DNA from: Actinopolyspora mzabensis
Lineage (GTDB): Bacteria; Actinomycetota; Actinomycetes; Mycobacteriales; Pseudonocardiaceae
Assembly: GCF_900101095.1 (NCBI RefSeq)
Contig: NZ_FNFM01000011.1
Location: 1-64,000 of the forward strand
Direction of reading: 5' to 3'
Length of the DNA stretch: 64,000 nt
Shown here: positions 36,080-46,387 of the stretch, piece by piece
How positions within the stretch are numbered: the first letter of the stretch is position 1
Layout: every line of letters starts with the position of its first letter
Program-made: the position numbers and the translations under genes
Notes under the pieces: model-generated
Database searches by the model: none
What the model was told of the DNA's origin: nothing
What the model saw: only the letters and a program-made list of their open reading frames with translations

Positions 36080-36161
36080 CCGCTCGTCGCACCGGTCGAG
36101 AGCGGAAACGACCGGAACCGTTCGTAACTCACGACCCGACGACCCGATCGAGGGGGATTTC

Positions 36162-37055
36162 ATGAGCCGTCCGGGGTTGGCCGAAGCGGTCGCGGAACTG
36201 ACGGGGGCCGAGGCGGCGGAGCCTCGTCGCCTCGGGGGCGGCGACGCCTCTGCTGCCTACGAGGTCCGACTCGACGACGGCCGCAGCGTGTTCGCCAAGG
36301 CCGCCCCGCCGGACATGCCGCACGCGCTGCGTGCGGAGGCGGCCTCACTGCGGTGGCTGGCCGAGGCGGGCACGATACGCGTACCCGAGGTCTTCGGCGA
36401 GGACGAGCAGTGGCTGGTCACCGAGCACGTGGCCGAGAACCCTCCCAGCGCCGAGGCGGCGGCGGAGTTCGGACGCGCACTCGCGCGGACGCACGCCGCC
36501 GGGGCCACCGCGCACGGCTGCCCACCTCCGGGCGGCCCCGAGGACGCCTGGATCGGTCTGGCCCCGATGCGCAACGAGCCCGTGGCGGACTGGCCGAACT
36601 TCTACAGCACGCTGCGCGTGGAGCCCTACGTGCGGCGGTTGGTGGACGCGGGCACGCTGTACCGCTCGGAGGCGGAGCCGATAACCGAACTCTGCGAACG
36701 ACTCGGCGAACTTCCCGGCGCCGACGAGGCGCCCGCCAGGCTGCACGGCGACCTGTGGAGCGGCAACGTGCACTGGGGGCGAGCCCCGGAGGACACGACT
36801 CACGTGTGGCTGATCGACCCGGCCGCGCACGGCGGGCACCGCGAGACCGATCTGGCGATGCTGCGGTTGTTCGGCTGTCCCCATCTGGAGCAGGTGCTGG
36901 CCGCCTACGAGGCGGAGACTCCCCTGGCGCCGGGCTGGCGTGAGCGGGTGGGGATACATCAGCTGTTCCCGTTGCTGGTGCACGGCGTGTTGTTCGGTCG
37001 CGGTTTCGCCAGTCAGGCCCATTCGGTCGCGCGGGAGGCGTTGCGCTCGTTCTGA
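36162..37055 (+). CDS. Fructosamine-kinase family protein
   Basis: 297 residues from ATG 36162, GAGGGGGAT upstream. N-lobe: RRLGGGDASAAYEVRLDDG and VFAKAAPP (ATP-binding lysine). Catalytic loop: LHGDLWSGNVHW (about 195-206). The metal-binding WLIDPAAHGGHRETDLAML (about 222-240) replaces DFG. HAAGATAHGCPPPGGPE-like residues in the middle fit FN3K. It would phosphorylate protein-bound or small ketoamines and so reverse glycation. It lies between ptpA and the SURF1 gene on the same strand, with spacing of 82 and 72 bases. Confidence 0.88.
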   Translation: MSRPGLAEAVAELTGAEAAEPRRLGGGDASAAYEVRLDDGRSVFAKAAPPDMPHALRAEAASLRWLAEAGTIRVPEVFGEDEQWLVTEHVAENPPSAEAAAEFGRALARTHAAGATAHGCPPPGGPEDAWIGLAPMRNEPVADWPNFYSTLRVEPYVRRLVDAGTLYRSEAEPITELCERLGELPGADEAPARLHGDLWSGNVHWGRAPEDTTHVWLIDPAAHGGHRETDLAMLRLFGCPHLEQVLAAYEAETPLAPGWRERVGIHQLFPLLVHGVLFGRGFASQAHSVAREALRSF

Positions 37056-37127
37056 GCCGGGAGACGAGTCCCACTACCGGATGGACCCGTGCGGCGCACC
37101 GGCCATCGCCCGGCCTACCGTGGACCC

Positions 37128-38033
37128 GTGCGTTTCGGGTTTCTACTGCGCCCCGGCTGGATCGCGTTGCTCCTGCTGGTGGGTGTTTTTTCCACGCTCT
37201 GCTTCACGGTGCTGTCACCGTGGCAGTTCAGCAGGCACAACGAGACGCAGGCGCGCAACGACGCGATCCGGGCATCGATGCGCGCGGAGCCCAAGCCGTT
37301 GCGTGATGTGCTGCCGAGCGGGGAGGCTCCGGGCTCCTCGACCGAGTGGAAGCGGGTCACGTTCACCGGTCACTACCTTTCCCGTGGCGAGACACTGGCC
37401 TGGCAGCGCACCGTGCTCGGCGAACCCGCCTTCGAGGTGCTGACCCCGTTCCGGCTGGAGAGCGGTGGGACGGTGCTGGTCGACCGTGGATTCATCCGCC
37501 CGGTGGAGTCCACCAGGGCGCCGGAGTACGCGGCCGCCCCGGAGGGGACGGTGCGGTTGACGGCGCGGATCCGCGCGAACGAGTACGACGCCGAACAACG
37601 CTCGATGTTCCGCCACGACGGCCACCGGTGGACGTACGCGATCAACGCGAACACGGTGGAGCGCGGCGTCGATATTCCGCTGCGCCCCGGTTACTTCACA
37701 CTGGTCTCCAACCAGCCCGGTGTGCTGCAGGCCGTGCCACTGCCGAGGCTGGAGTCCGGCCCCTACTTCTCGTACGCGATGCAGTGGATCATCTTCGGAG
37801 CCATGGCCCCGCTGGCGGTGGGGTATCTGGTCTACGGCGAGATGCGTTCCCCCCGCACTCCGAGCGGCCGGGTACCGAGCGGGGGATCACCGCACGGGGA
37901 GGCGTCCGAGAGCGGCGGGCGGAAGCGGAGATCCCGCATGTCGGTCGCCGAGGTGATCGCGGCGGAGGAACGCCGGGAGCAGGAGAGTCGGGAACAGGAG
38001 AAGCGGGAGCAGGAGAACTCGGCGGGTACCTGA
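37128..38033 (+). CDS. SURF1-family cytochrome oxidase assembly protein
   Basis: 301 residues from GTG 37128 (VRFGFLLRPGWIALLLLVGV). Two membrane segments, about 8-30 and 212-235, flank a periplasm-facing domain with FTVLSPWQFSRHNE, RVTFTGHYLSRGETLAW and RVLVDRGFIRP-like strands (GTVLVDRGFIRPVE). The hydrophilic Glu/Arg tail (QEQESREQEKREQE region) ends the protein. SURF1 helps insert heme into aa3-type cytochrome c oxidase. This is the Rv2235 position. Its end faces cbiB (25 bases, convergent). Confidence 0.92.
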   Translation: MRFGFLLRPGWIALLLLVGVFSTLCFTVLSPWQFSRHNETQARNDAIRASMRAEPKPLRDVLPSGEAPGSSTEWKRVTFTGHYLSRGETLAWQRTVLGEPAFEVLTPFRLESGGTVLVDRGFIRPVESTRAPEYAAAPEGTVRLTARIRANEYDAEQRSMFRHDGHRWTYAINANTVERGVDIPLRPGYFTLVSNQPGVLQAVPLPRLESGPYFSYAMQWIIFGAMAPLAVGYLVYGEMRSPRTPSGRVPSGGSPHGEASESGGRKRRSRMSVAEVIAAEERREQESREQEKREQENSAGT

Positions 38034-38057
38034 CCGGCGAGCTCCCCGCGGGACGTC

Positions 38058-38999
38058 TCACCTCCGCCTGCCCACGAGCAGCGCCGTCACCGAAGCCAGC
38101 ACACCCCCCACGGTGCCGATCAGCCTGGACAGCTCGACACTTCGGGTGATGTCGCCACCGTCGGCGGTACGCCCCTCCCCCAGCACGGGGCGGGTCTCGG
38201 CGGTGTGCTCGTAGTCGATCCGGCCTCCCAGCCTGATGCGCAGCGCACCGGCGAACGCCGCCTCGACCTGGCCCGCGTTGGGACTGGGGTGCGCCGAGGC
38301 GTCCCGTCGCCTGATCCGACCGCTCTCGCGCGCCGAGCCACCGACCACCGGTGCGCACGCCACGGTCAGCATCGCGGTGGTGCGTGCCGGGAGCAGGTTC
38401 AGCAGATCGTCCAGTCGCGCCGCGGCCCAGCCGAAAGCGTGATACCTGCTGCTCCGGTTCCCGATCATGGCGTCGAGCGTGTTGGTCGCCCGATAACCGA
38501 CCAGTCCCGGAACTCCCGCGAGGGCGCCCCAGAACAGCGGAGCGATGACCGCGTCCGAGGTGTTCTCCGCCACCGATTCGACCGTGGCACGCGCCAGTCC
38601 CTGGTTGTCGAGCTCGTCGGCGCGGCGCCCGCACAGTCCTCGCAACCTGGAACGCGCCGCCGCCAGCTCACCGGAGTCGAGGTGACCGGCCATCGCGCTG
38701 CCCTCCCGCGCCAGGGATGCGCCGCCGAGCGCACTCCAGGTCGCCAGGGCGGTCAACGTCGCTTCGGCCACCGGCGAACGCCGGACCATCCGCTGCGACA
38801 GCGCACCGAGGCCAACGGTCGCGCCGACCAACGCGGCGGTGTGCAGCACGCCTGCCGAACGGTCGGCGCGGTAGGTGACCGACTCCACCCGCTGCGCGAT
38901 CCTGCCGAACGCCGCCACCGGGTGGCCGCGTTTCGGATCCCCCAGCACCGCGTCAGCGGCTACGCCGAGTAATAAACCGACCGCCCGCCCCGAGCTCAC
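38058..38999 (-). CDS. cbiB: Adenosylcobinamide-phosphate synthase
   Basis: 313 residues from GTG 38999, GGAGGAGTAGGC upstream. N-terminus VSSGRAVGLLLGVAADAVLG then DPKRGHPVAAFGR, the family's conserved start. Four or five membrane segments follow, with ENTSDAVIAPLFWGALAG (about 150) and GYRATNTLDAMIGNRS. It joins the aminopropanol(-phosphate) arm to adenosylcobyric acid in cobalamin synthesis (called cobD in pseudomonad/mycobacterial nomenclature, Rv2236c). No cobalamin riboswitch is visible upstream. It is divergent from jetA with 133 bases between. Confidence 0.92.
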   Translation of the reverse strand: MSSGRAVGLLLGVAADAVLGDPKRGHPVAAFGRIAQRVESVTYRADRSAGVLHTAALVGATVGLGALSQRMVRRSPVAEATLTALATWSALGGASLAREGSAMAGHLDSGELAAARSRLRGLCGRRADELDNQGLARATVESVAENTSDAVIAPLFWGALAGVPGLVGYRATNTLDAMIGNRSSRYHAFGWAAARLDDLLNLLPARTTAMLTVACAPVVGGSARESGRIRRRDASAHPSPNAGQVEAAFAGALRIRLGGRIDYEHTAETRPVLGEGRTADGGDITRSVELSRLIGTVGGVLASVTALLVGRRR

Positions 39000-39132
39000 G
39001 CCTACTCCTCCTCGCAAGGTCGACCACGTCCGTGGCGGACGCTACCTTTCCGTGACGACACGAGGCACACCGAGGTCACGAGTAACGGAGTGTTTTCGGT
39101 GGCTCCCGAGTCCGGGGTTATCGTGGCTGACC

Positions 39133-40926
39133 GTGACCGCCGATCACGAAGCCGTCGAACCGAGCTCCGGGGCGATGCCGAACGCCGTGCCGCCCCACCC
39201 CGCTCCGGTCGCGCATCCACCTGGTCCGGAATGGATCACCGGAGCCGGAACGGACGGCGCCGACCTCGCGAGAACCGCTTCCCCGCACGGCGGGACAACC
39301 GCGGGCGCCGAGGTCTCGGACGGTCCGGCGGCCGAACGGGAGCTTCCGACGGACCCGGACGTCGACTCCGGTGAACGACGCCTGCTGCTCTACCGCCACC
39401 TGCAGGTGAGCGGCCACCGCACCTACCTGACGATCATGCGGCTGTTCACCTCCACACTGCTGGCGGACCTCTCCGCGGCGGAGGTGGCGGGCACGCTGGC
39501 GGTGGCCGAACGCGAGGGCAGGATCGCCGAAGGTGAGTCCGAGCTGTCGACAGTGGTCGAACGGCTGCGCAAGCTCCGCGAATGGGGCAACCTGACCCAC
39601 GGCAGGCGCGAGACCACCGCGTCCAGCATCGCGGAGTTCCAGCACGGCAGCGTGCGCTTCCAGGTGAGCAAGCTGGGTGTGCGGGTGCAGCGGGACGTGG
39701 ACGCGCTGCTGCGGGTTCCCGAGGGCGCACGGGAAGTCTCCAAGGAGTTGCTGCCCGCCATCGAGCGCGGGCTGCACGGGATCGTGGAACTGCTTCCCGA
39801 GGAGACGAGCGTCGAGACACTGCCGGAACGGACCAGGGAGCGCCTCTCGGAACAGGTAACCACGGTCTTCCTGCAGCACTCCGAGCTCGCCGACACGGTT
39901 CGCGACTTCTACGCCTACCTCGGCCAGGTGGTTACCAGGCATCACCTGAACGCGAGCGAGATATCCGGTTTCCGGAATCTGCTGGTGGAGTACATCCAGG
40001 CGGTGGTAGAGGACGTGATCCGCCACACCGAGCCGATCGCGGCGTCGTTGAGCGTGCTGGCACGGCGTCGGGAGCAACTGCTGGCGGCGCTGGGCACCGT
40101 GGAGGACCTCGGCGCGGAGGTGGAGCGGGCACGCGGCAGGACCGGGGCCGACTGGCAGGAACTCACCGACTGGTTCCTGGACTCACCGGGCAGGCCGAGC
40201 CAGGTGTCGGCACTGCGCGAGGCTACCGCACGCGCGATCGGCTCGTTGCTGGCCAGCGTCAAGCACGCAACCTCGGGCGGCGGGCCGGTACCCGGGCGCC
40301 GGAGCGATCTGCTCCACCTGGCGCGCTGGTTCGACGACTCCGATCAGGCCGGTGCGCATCGGCTCTACGCCGCCGCTTTCGGGCTGTACTCCTCCCGATG
40401 TTTTCAGCCCGCCCCGCCGCACGACGGGGACGAGCACGCCACCAGCTGGCTGGCGGGAAACCGCGTGGAGATCCCGGTCAACGTTCGCAACCGCGCCGAC
40501 CGGAGCGGCAGCGGCGGCACCTCGCGGGTGCTGCACGACCCCATGACCGAGCGGCAACTGCTGGACGAACGCCGAGCCGAGCAGCAGCGGCGTGCCGCCG
40601 CCGTGGACGAGCTGGCCGCGACCGCGGAAAACCTGACGGCGAGCAGGCTCTCCGCCGATGCGCTGGAAGTGCTGTGCGAACTGCTGACATTGGCGATGGC
40701 CGACCGGGAGGATCCGACCGAAACCCGCACGGCGCTGGAACCGGTCCACCGACTGCGGCTGCGAATCCGGCACGCCCCGGAGAGCCCGACCACGATTTCC
40801 AGCGTGCGCGGCGAACTCACCCTGCGAGAGACGGCGGTGGAGCTGGATGTCTCCGAGATGTCCGGGAAAATCACCGCGACCGGATCCGCGAACCACGAGA
40901 ACGTCACCGACGGAGCGATCCGATGA
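39133..40926 (+). CDS. jetA: Wadjet JetA-like kleisin subunit (DUF2397/TIGR02677)
   Basis: About 597 residues from GTG 39133; the start is uncertain because the first 70 residues are Pro/Ala/Gly-rich and ATG 39175 is an alternative. The folded part begins near 80: RLLLYRHLQVSGHRTYLTIM and LADLSAAEVAGTL, and later VTRHHLNASEISGFRNLLVEYIQ in pieces, with helical heptads through the middle. FDDSDQAGAHRLYAAAFGLY and PMTERQLLDERRAEQQ near the end match DUF2397. JetA is the kleisin bridging the SMC-like JetC heads. First of four genes overlapping by 4 bases. Confidence 0.87.
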   Translation: MTADHEAVEPSSGAMPNAVPPHPAPVAHPPGPEWITGAGTDGADLARTASPHGGTTAGAEVSDGPAAERELPTDPDVDSGERRLLLYRHLQVSGHRTYLTIMRLFTSTLLADLSAAEVAGTLAVAEREGRIAEGESELSTVVERLRKLREWGNLTHGRRETTASSIAEFQHGSVRFQVSKLGVRVQRDVDALLRVPEGAREVSKELLPAIERGLHGIVELLPEETSVETLPERTRERLSEQVTTVFLQHSELADTVRDFYAYLGQVVTRHHLNASEISGFRNLLVEYIQAVVEDVIRHTEPIAASLSVLARRREQLLAALGTVEDLGAEVERARGRTGADWQELTDWFLDSPGRPSQVSALREATARAIGSLLASVKHATSGGGPVPGRRSDLLHLARWFDDSDQAGAHRLYAAAFGLYSSRCFQPAPPHDGDEHATSWLAGNRVEIPVNVRNRADRSGSGGTSRVLHDPMTERQLLDERRAEQQRRAAAVDELAATAENLTASRLSADALEVLCELLTLAMADREDPTETRTALEPVHRLRLRIRHAPESPTTISSVRGELTLRETAVELDVSEMSGKITATGSANHENVTDGAIR

Positions 40927-42179
40927 GAACACGGGAGACCTCGGTTCCGGGGTTCGACCGACTCGGCGACATAGACGCGGCCAACGTGGTGCGCTGTGCC
41001 AGGACCCTGCTGCGCCGCCCGTTACTGCACGCGGCGAGCCAGGACGGCGACCTGCTGGGCATGATCTACCGCCACCGCGCGGTGCTGCGGGAACTGTTCG
41101 CCACACTGCTCGGCTACCGGCTGGTGATCCGCAGACGGTACGCACGGTTGTACAAGTCCGGCCCCGGCCCGGACGCCACCAGGGCGGTCCCCACCCTCAC
41201 CCCGCGCGGCTACGCCTACGTGGCGCTGACGCTGGCCGCGCTGACCGGGTGCGGAAAGCAGGTGCTGCTCTCGCGGCTGATCGACGACATCCGGGGGGCC
41301 GCCGTGGAAGCCGGGATCACGATCGACGACGAACCCGGCGAACGCAGGGCGCTGGCCACCGCACTGCGCCATCTGGTCACCCTCGGGGTGCTCACCGAGA
41401 CCGAGGGCACGGTCGGCCCGCTCGCCAACGACGCCACGGCGGAGGCGCTGATCACCGTCGACACCGATCTACTCGGTCAACTCGTGACCGGACCGCTGTC
41501 GGAGGCCGACGGTCCACAACGGCTGGTGGAACTGGCCTCGGGCAGTACGGGGGCGCACGCGGCCACCGTGGAGCAGGCCGTGCGACGCAGGCTGGTGGAG
41601 GACCCGGTGGTGCACTACCGGGATCTGCCGGAGGCCCAGGCGAACTGGCTGCGCAGGCACCGAACCGGTGAGACCGGGCTGCTGGAGCGGTACTTCGGTA
41701 TCGTGGCCGAGTCGCGCTCGGAGGGCATCGCCACCACCGATCCGCAGGACTACCTCAACGACACCTCGTTCCCCGGTAGCTCGACGGTGGCGCGCGTGGC
41801 CCAGCTCGCGATCCCGCCGCTGCTGCACGGCTCCGCCCCCCGGGAGGGCGATCACCGGCACCCGGTCGCGCGGGAGGATTTCCGCGTGGCGTGCGAGGAG
41901 CTGCTGGAGAGATATCCGGCAGCCTGGTCCCGCCGGGCGATCGAGGATCCGGATTCGCTGGTCACGATGGTGATGGATCTGCTGCGGCGGGTGGGCGTGC
42001 TGATCCCGCACGAGTCCGGTGATTCGGAGCGGTGGCTGCTCAGCCCCAGCGCGCACCGCTGGCTACCGATCCCGGACGGCGAACCGGCCCCGGCGGAACG
42101 GGAAACGGAGCCTCCCGCCGACACGGCGGTACCCGACCTCGCGTTGTTCGACTACCCGGAAGGAGAAACCGCCCGGTGA
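40923..42179 (+). CDS. jetB: Wadjet JetB-like subunit (DUF2398/TIGR02678)
   Basis: 418 residues from ATG 40923; the ATGA overlaps the JetA stop. Winged-helix (KITE-type) features: CARTLLRRPLLHAASQDGDL at the N-terminus, FATLLGYRLVIRRRYARLYK (about 60-80), PTLTPRGYAYVALTLAAL and the C-terminal WLLSPSAHRWLP. JetB binds JetA to form part of the SMC-like complex. DUF2398 similarity is by pattern recall. A Glu/Pro tail of about 30 residues ends with FDYPEGETAR; its DNA carries the ribosome site for jetC. Confidence 0.87.
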   Translation: MRTRETSVPGFDRLGDIDAANVVRCARTLLRRPLLHAASQDGDLLGMIYRHRAVLRELFATLLGYRLVIRRRYARLYKSGPGPDATRAVPTLTPRGYAYVALTLAALTGCGKQVLLSRLIDDIRGAAVEAGITIDDEPGERRALATALRHLVTLGVLTETEGTVGPLANDATAEALITVDTDLLGQLVTGPLSEADGPQRLVELASGSTGAHAATVEQAVRRRLVEDPVVHYRDLPEAQANWLRRHRTGETGLLERYFGIVAESRSEGIATTDPQDYLNDTSFPGSSTVARVAQLAIPPLLHGSAPREGDHRHPVAREDFRVACEELLERYPAAWSRRAIEDPDSLVTMVMDLLRRVGVLIPHESGDSERWLLSPSAHRWLPIPDGEPAPAERETEPPADTAVPDLALFDYPEGETAR

Positions 42180-45100
42180 GCACGGAAGCGGTGACGAGGC
42201 CCGACGGCGCTGCAGGACAGCACCTTTCGACCGCTCCCGGCGGAGACTCCCCAGGGCGGGAAGAAGTCGGTGGCCGGTGGCGTCTGCGGCGGGGCGGCGT
42301 GGTCAACATCTGGCAGTACGCCAACCAGACGTTCGACCTCAGCGGGGGACGCGCGATCTTCCAGGGGACCAACGGCTCCGGAAAGTCCCGAACCCTGGAG
42401 TTGTTGCTGCCGCTGTGTCTGGACGGTGATCTGCGACAGATCGGGTCCAAGGGATTCGACACGGTCAGCATGAAGCGGCTGATGCTCGACGAACGTGAGA
42501 GCGGGGGCAACCGGCTCGGCTACGCCTGGGTGGAACTGTCCAGGACGGCACGCGACGGCTCCGAGCGGTTTCTGACCTGTGGGATCGGAGTGAAGGCCAC
42601 CGCGACCTCGAACCAGATCAGCGATTCGTGGCGGTTCGTCACCGAACGCCGGGTCGAGCACGACCTGCGGTTGATCGGGTCGGGGGAGGTGCCGCTGAGC
42701 CAGCCCCAGCTGCGCGATGAGCTGGGTGCGGAGTGCCTGCACGACGAGCAGTCCTTCCGGGCCCGGATCGCGGGCACGGTTTACGGCATCACCCCGGAGC
42801 GCTACGGCGATCTGCTGCATCTGCAACGCACGCTGCGCAATCCCGACGTCGGGCTGCGAGTGCAGGAGGGACAGCTCGAACAGATCCTGTCCGACGCGCT
42901 GCCACCGCTGGACTCGACGCTGATACAGCGGCTGGCGACCTCGTTCGAGGACCTGGAGTCGATCCGCGAGAACATCCTGCGACTGACCACGGCCGACAGC
43001 GCGCTGAGCTCGTTTTTGACCACCTACGCGGACTACGCGCTGACAGTGCTGCGCACGCGGGCGAAGGCCTCCCGAGAGGCGGCCAGGCAGCACGACTCGC
43101 TGCACACGACGATCGACGAGCTGGCCGAGCGGTACCGTTCCGAACTGGACGAACGTTCCGAGAACGAGGAGCTGGTCGGCGAGCTGGAGCAGCGCGACCG
43201 CGAGCTGGACTCCTCGCTGGGTGCGTTGCGGCAGAGTCCGGCCTACACCGAGCTGCAGAACCTGCACGACCGCAGGGCACTGGTGGACAACGAGCGCTCC
43301 GCGGCGGAAGGCGCGCTCCGCACGGCCGAACGGCATCGTGACCAGGAACAGCGCTCTGCCTCCACGGTGCTGGGCATGTTGGAACGACTGAGCTCGGACA
43401 TCGACGCGGCCGAACAGCACCGCCGCCAGGCCGATGCGGGACTCAGGGCGTCGGGGCTGGACGGTTCGCTGGCACCGGCGATACCGACGATGCCTCCTAC
43501 GGAGGCGACGGTCCGCTGGGAGGTCGTGCGCGGCACGGCCGACAGCGGTTCCGAATGGCTCGATGTGGCACGGCACATCCCGCCACAGCCCGACACCGAG
43601 GAACTCGCCTCCCGGCTGCGTGAGGTGGACGAGCATGCCGCCGCGGCGGTCGAGGCCGCGCGGGAACGCGGTGCGTTGACCCTGACACTGCGACAGCAGG
43701 CCGAGGAGACGGATCGGCAGCGGGCCGAGGTCTCCGACGCCGAACGGCAGGCCGAAGCGGCGAAGGTGACCGCCACGGAGGCCGCCGCGCGGCGCAACCA
43801 GGTACGGCAGGACCTCTACGACACCGCCGTGACATGGCTGGACCGGGTTCGACGCTGGTGGCACGACAGCGCCCTGGCGAGCGAGGCCCCGGGAACACCC
43901 CCGCCCCCGGAGTCCCCGACGCCGGAGCAGTTGACAGCCGACCGATTCGCGGCGCGCGGCGGCAGGGAACGGATGCGCGAGTGGGCGCAGCCGGTGCTGC
44001 ATCGCGTGCGGATGCGCATCACCGAACTGGATCGGAAGCTGGCGGAGACCCGCTCGGCGGTGTCGGAACGCGACACCGAACTCGCGGAACTGCGTTCCGG
44101 CGGCGAGCGGGTACCTGCCTCGCCGAACCGGGCCACCCCGGAACGGGATCCGGCCTCGGGCGAGGCGTTCTACCGGCTGGTGGACTTCGCGGAATCGCTC
44201 CCCGAGTCCGAACGCGCTGCGCTGGAAGGTGCGCTGGAGGCCTGCGGGCTGCTCAACGCGTGGGTGACAGCCGACGGCACCGCCACGGACGCCGCCACAG
44301 CCGACGTGGTGGCGACACCGGGCGAGCGGCTCACCGCCGGCTCCCTGGCCGACCTGCTCGTCCCCGCCGCCGAACCCGACTGCTGCGTCCCCGATGCGCG
44401 GATCGAAGCGTTGCTGCGTTCGGTAGCAGTGGCCGACACGGCGGGAACAGCGGTGCGTACCGACGGCCACTGGCGCACCGGGGTGCTCTCCGGCGCCTGG
44501 CGCAAGGAAACGGCCGAGTACGTGGGCGCGGGGGCTCGCAACGCCGCCCGGCAGCAGCGCATTACCGAGTTGGAGGCCGAGCTGGCGGAACTTCGGGCGG
44601 AACTCGGTGAGGTGGAGCGGCAGCGGGCCGCCTCGGCACGACATGCCGAGTCGCTGGAGCGCGAGCTGGAGTCCTATCCGGACGACGACGAACTGTTCAG
44701 CGCGCACGCGAGACTGAGCAGCGCCGTCGACGACGCGGACGAGGCACAGCGCACCGCGAACCGGTCGCGGCAGGCCCACGAACAGGCGGAGGCACGCTGG
44801 CAGGCGATGCGTTCCGAGCTGTCCCGCGCTGCGGGCCGAGCGGGGTTGCAACCGGAGACCGAAGCGCTGCAGGAGGCCAACCGCGCCGCCACGGACGCCC
44901 GCCGGGCGTTGGAAACCCTGCGAGAGGCAGTCGGGTCACGATGCCTCGGCACGTTGAAGCAGTTGGGCACCACGGTGCTGCACCACGACGCGACGGTCGC
45001 CGACCGGATGGCGGCGGAGTCACTCGCCGAACAGCACTGCGCGAACCACGCCGAGCAGGCCGCCGCCCTGGCGGAGTTGACCGCCTCCGTCGACGACGAG

Positions 45101-46387
45101 GGCAAGCGGGTCGCCGAACAGGTCGCCGAGCTCACGCGGGAGCAGGAACAGCTCCGCGAGCGGCTCCCCGAAGTCAGGGAGCGGATCGCCGCTGCCCGGG
45201 AGGAGGCCGGGAAACTCGACGAGAAGCTGACAGCGGCTCGTGCCCGGCTCTCCGAGCGCGAGTCGGAGAGCCGCGCCGCGGCGAGCGCGCTGCGTCGGGC
45301 GATGGAGCTACCGGGGCTGTGGGCAGCGGCCGTGGCGGCCACCGAGGGGGAGCTGCCCGAATCCCCCGATGGGGTCGAGGAGGCGGCCACCGCGCTGCTG
45401 TCCACCGCGGTGACCCGCTCGTCACCGGGTAGCACGACGGCCAAGGCGGTGCACGACAAACTGCACCCGTTGCAGCAGTCGCTGAGCGGTCACTTCGACG
45501 TCACCACGGCCGAGGAGGACGAGGTGCTGACCGTGACCGTGATCGGCGAGGAGGGGCCGCTGCCCGTCGCCGAGGCGGCCCTGCGGATAAGCCGTCGGTT
45601 GGTCGAGCAGCGCGAGTACCTCAACGAACAGTACCGGTCGATCTTCGCCGACTACCTCATCCGCGATCTCGCGGAGCGGCTGCGCGACCAGATCGCGGTG
45701 GCCCGGGATCTGTGCGACCGGATGAATCGGGTGCTGGAGGGGGCGCGCTCCAGTCAGGGGGTGCACGTGCAGCTGGACTGGCAGCCCGCCACCGCGCTGA
45801 GTGAGGACCTGCGGCAGGCCATCGAGGTGGTCCGGAAACCGTTCGCGGAACGCGGGGAGCAGGAGGACGCCCTGCTGCGTCGGGTCTTCACCGAGCTGAT
45901 CGAGTCGCAGCGGGAGAGCGTTTCCGGCGGTTACGGTGAGATCCTGGCCAAGGCGCTGGACTACCGGGACTGGTACGAGTTCACGGTGCGGGTCCGCGAC
46001 TCCGGCCCCGACAACCGGCAGCGGGTGCGGCGACTGCGGCAGTTGTCCTCGGGGGAAACCCGGCTGGTGTCCTACGTGACCCTGTTCGCGGCGGCCGCTT
46101 CGTTCTACGACGCCATCGAGTCCGCGTCCCAGCAGCACGACCCGTTGCGACTCGTGCTGCTGGACGAGGCGTTCGAGCGCCTGGACGACCCGACGGTGGC
46201 ACGTATGCTGGGGTTGCTGGTGGATCTGGACATGGACTGGATGATCACCTGGCCGAGCGGTTGGGGGGTTTCCCCCAAGATCCCGAAGATGCACATCTAC
46301 GACGTGCTGCGACCGCGCAGCGGGCACGGAATCGCCTGCACCCACACCGTGTGGAACGGTCGCGGTCTGGAGCGGACGGAACATTGA
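42176..46387 (+). CDS. jetC: Wadjet JetC SMC-like ATPase (TIGR02680)
   Basis: 1403 residues from GTG 42176, AGGAGAAACC upstream; GTGA overlaps the jetB stop. Walker A is GTNGSGKS at about 64-71. Two long coiled-coil arms (about 330-650 and 790-1110) flank a hinge-like globular region (about 660-770, with EAFYRLVDFAESLPE and LLNAWVTADG). The ABC signature is LSSGETRLVSYV (about 1290) and Walker B LRLVLLDEAFERLDDP (about 1325). JetC dimers extrude DNA loops and let the system sense small circular DNA. All ATPase motifs appear intact. Confidence 0.92.
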   Translation: MSTEAVTRPDGAAGQHLSTAPGGDSPGREEVGGRWRLRRGGVVNIWQYANQTFDLSGGRAIFQGTNGSGKSRTLELLLPLCLDGDLRQIGSKGFDTVSMKRLMLDERESGGNRLGYAWVELSRTARDGSERFLTCGIGVKATATSNQISDSWRFVTERRVEHDLRLIGSGEVPLSQPQLRDELGAECLHDEQSFRARIAGTVYGITPERYGDLLHLQRTLRNPDVGLRVQEGQLEQILSDALPPLDSTLIQRLATSFEDLESIRENILRLTTADSALSSFLTTYADYALTVLRTRAKASREAARQHDSLHTTIDELAERYRSELDERSENEELVGELEQRDRELDSSLGALRQSPAYTELQNLHDRRALVDNERSAAEGALRTAERHRDQEQRSASTVLGMLERLSSDIDAAEQHRRQADAGLRASGLDGSLAPAIPTMPPTEATVRWEVVRGTADSGSEWLDVARHIPPQPDTEELASRLREVDEHAAAAVEAARERGALTLTLRQQAEETDRQRAEVSDAERQAEAAKVTATEAAARRNQVRQDLYDTAVTWLDRVRRWWHDSALASEAPGTPPPPESPTPEQLTADRFAARGGRERMREWAQPVLHRVRMRITELDRKLAETRSAVSERDTELAELRSGGERVPASPNRATPERDPASGEAFYRLVDFAESLPESERAALEGALEACGLLNAWVTADGTATDAATADVVATPGERLTAGSLADLLVPAAEPDCCVPDARIEALLRSVAVADTAGTAVRTDGHWRTGVLSGAWRKETAEYVGAGARNAARQQRITELEAELAELRAELGEVERQRAASARHAESLERELESYPDDDELFSAHARLSSAVDDADEAQRTANRSRQAHEQAEARWQAMRSELSRAAGRAGLQPETEALQEANRAATDARRALETLREAVGSRCLGTLKQLGTTVLHHDATVADRMAAESLAEQHCANHAEQAAALAELTASVDDEGKRVAEQVAELTREQEQLRERLPEVRERIAAAREEAGKLDEKLTAARARLSERESESRAAASALRRAMELPGLWAAAVAATEGELPESPDGVEEAATALLSTAVTRSSPGSTTAKAVHDKLHPLQQSLSGHFDVTTAEEDEVLTVTVIGEEGPLPVAEAALRISRRLVEQREYLNEQYRSIFADYLIRDLAERLRDQIAVARDLCDRMNRVLEGARSSQGVHVQLDWQPATALSEDLRQAIEVVRKPFAERGEQEDALLRRVFTELIESQRESVSGGYGEILAKALDYRDWYEFTVRVRDSGPDNRQRVRRLRQLSSGETRLVSYVTLFAAAASFYDAIESASQQHDPLRLVLLDEAFERLDDPTVARMLGLLVDLDMDWMITWPSGWGVSPKIPKMHIYDVLRPRSGHGIACTHTVWNGRGLERTEH

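Noticed and set aside
37082-37132. Direct repeat TGGACCCGTGCG around the SURF1 start
   Set aside because: Two 12-base copies 39 bases apart without other features; probably local duplication with no function.
38999-39133. Cobalamin riboswitch before cbiB
   Set aside because: The short gap to jetA lacks the B12-box motif and is too small.
42152-44851. Large antisense open frame (899 codons) opposite jetC
   Set aside because: It lies entirely antisense to a clear SMC-like gene, is Arg/Gly/Gln-rich without any domain, and reflects GC-rich codon shadowing.
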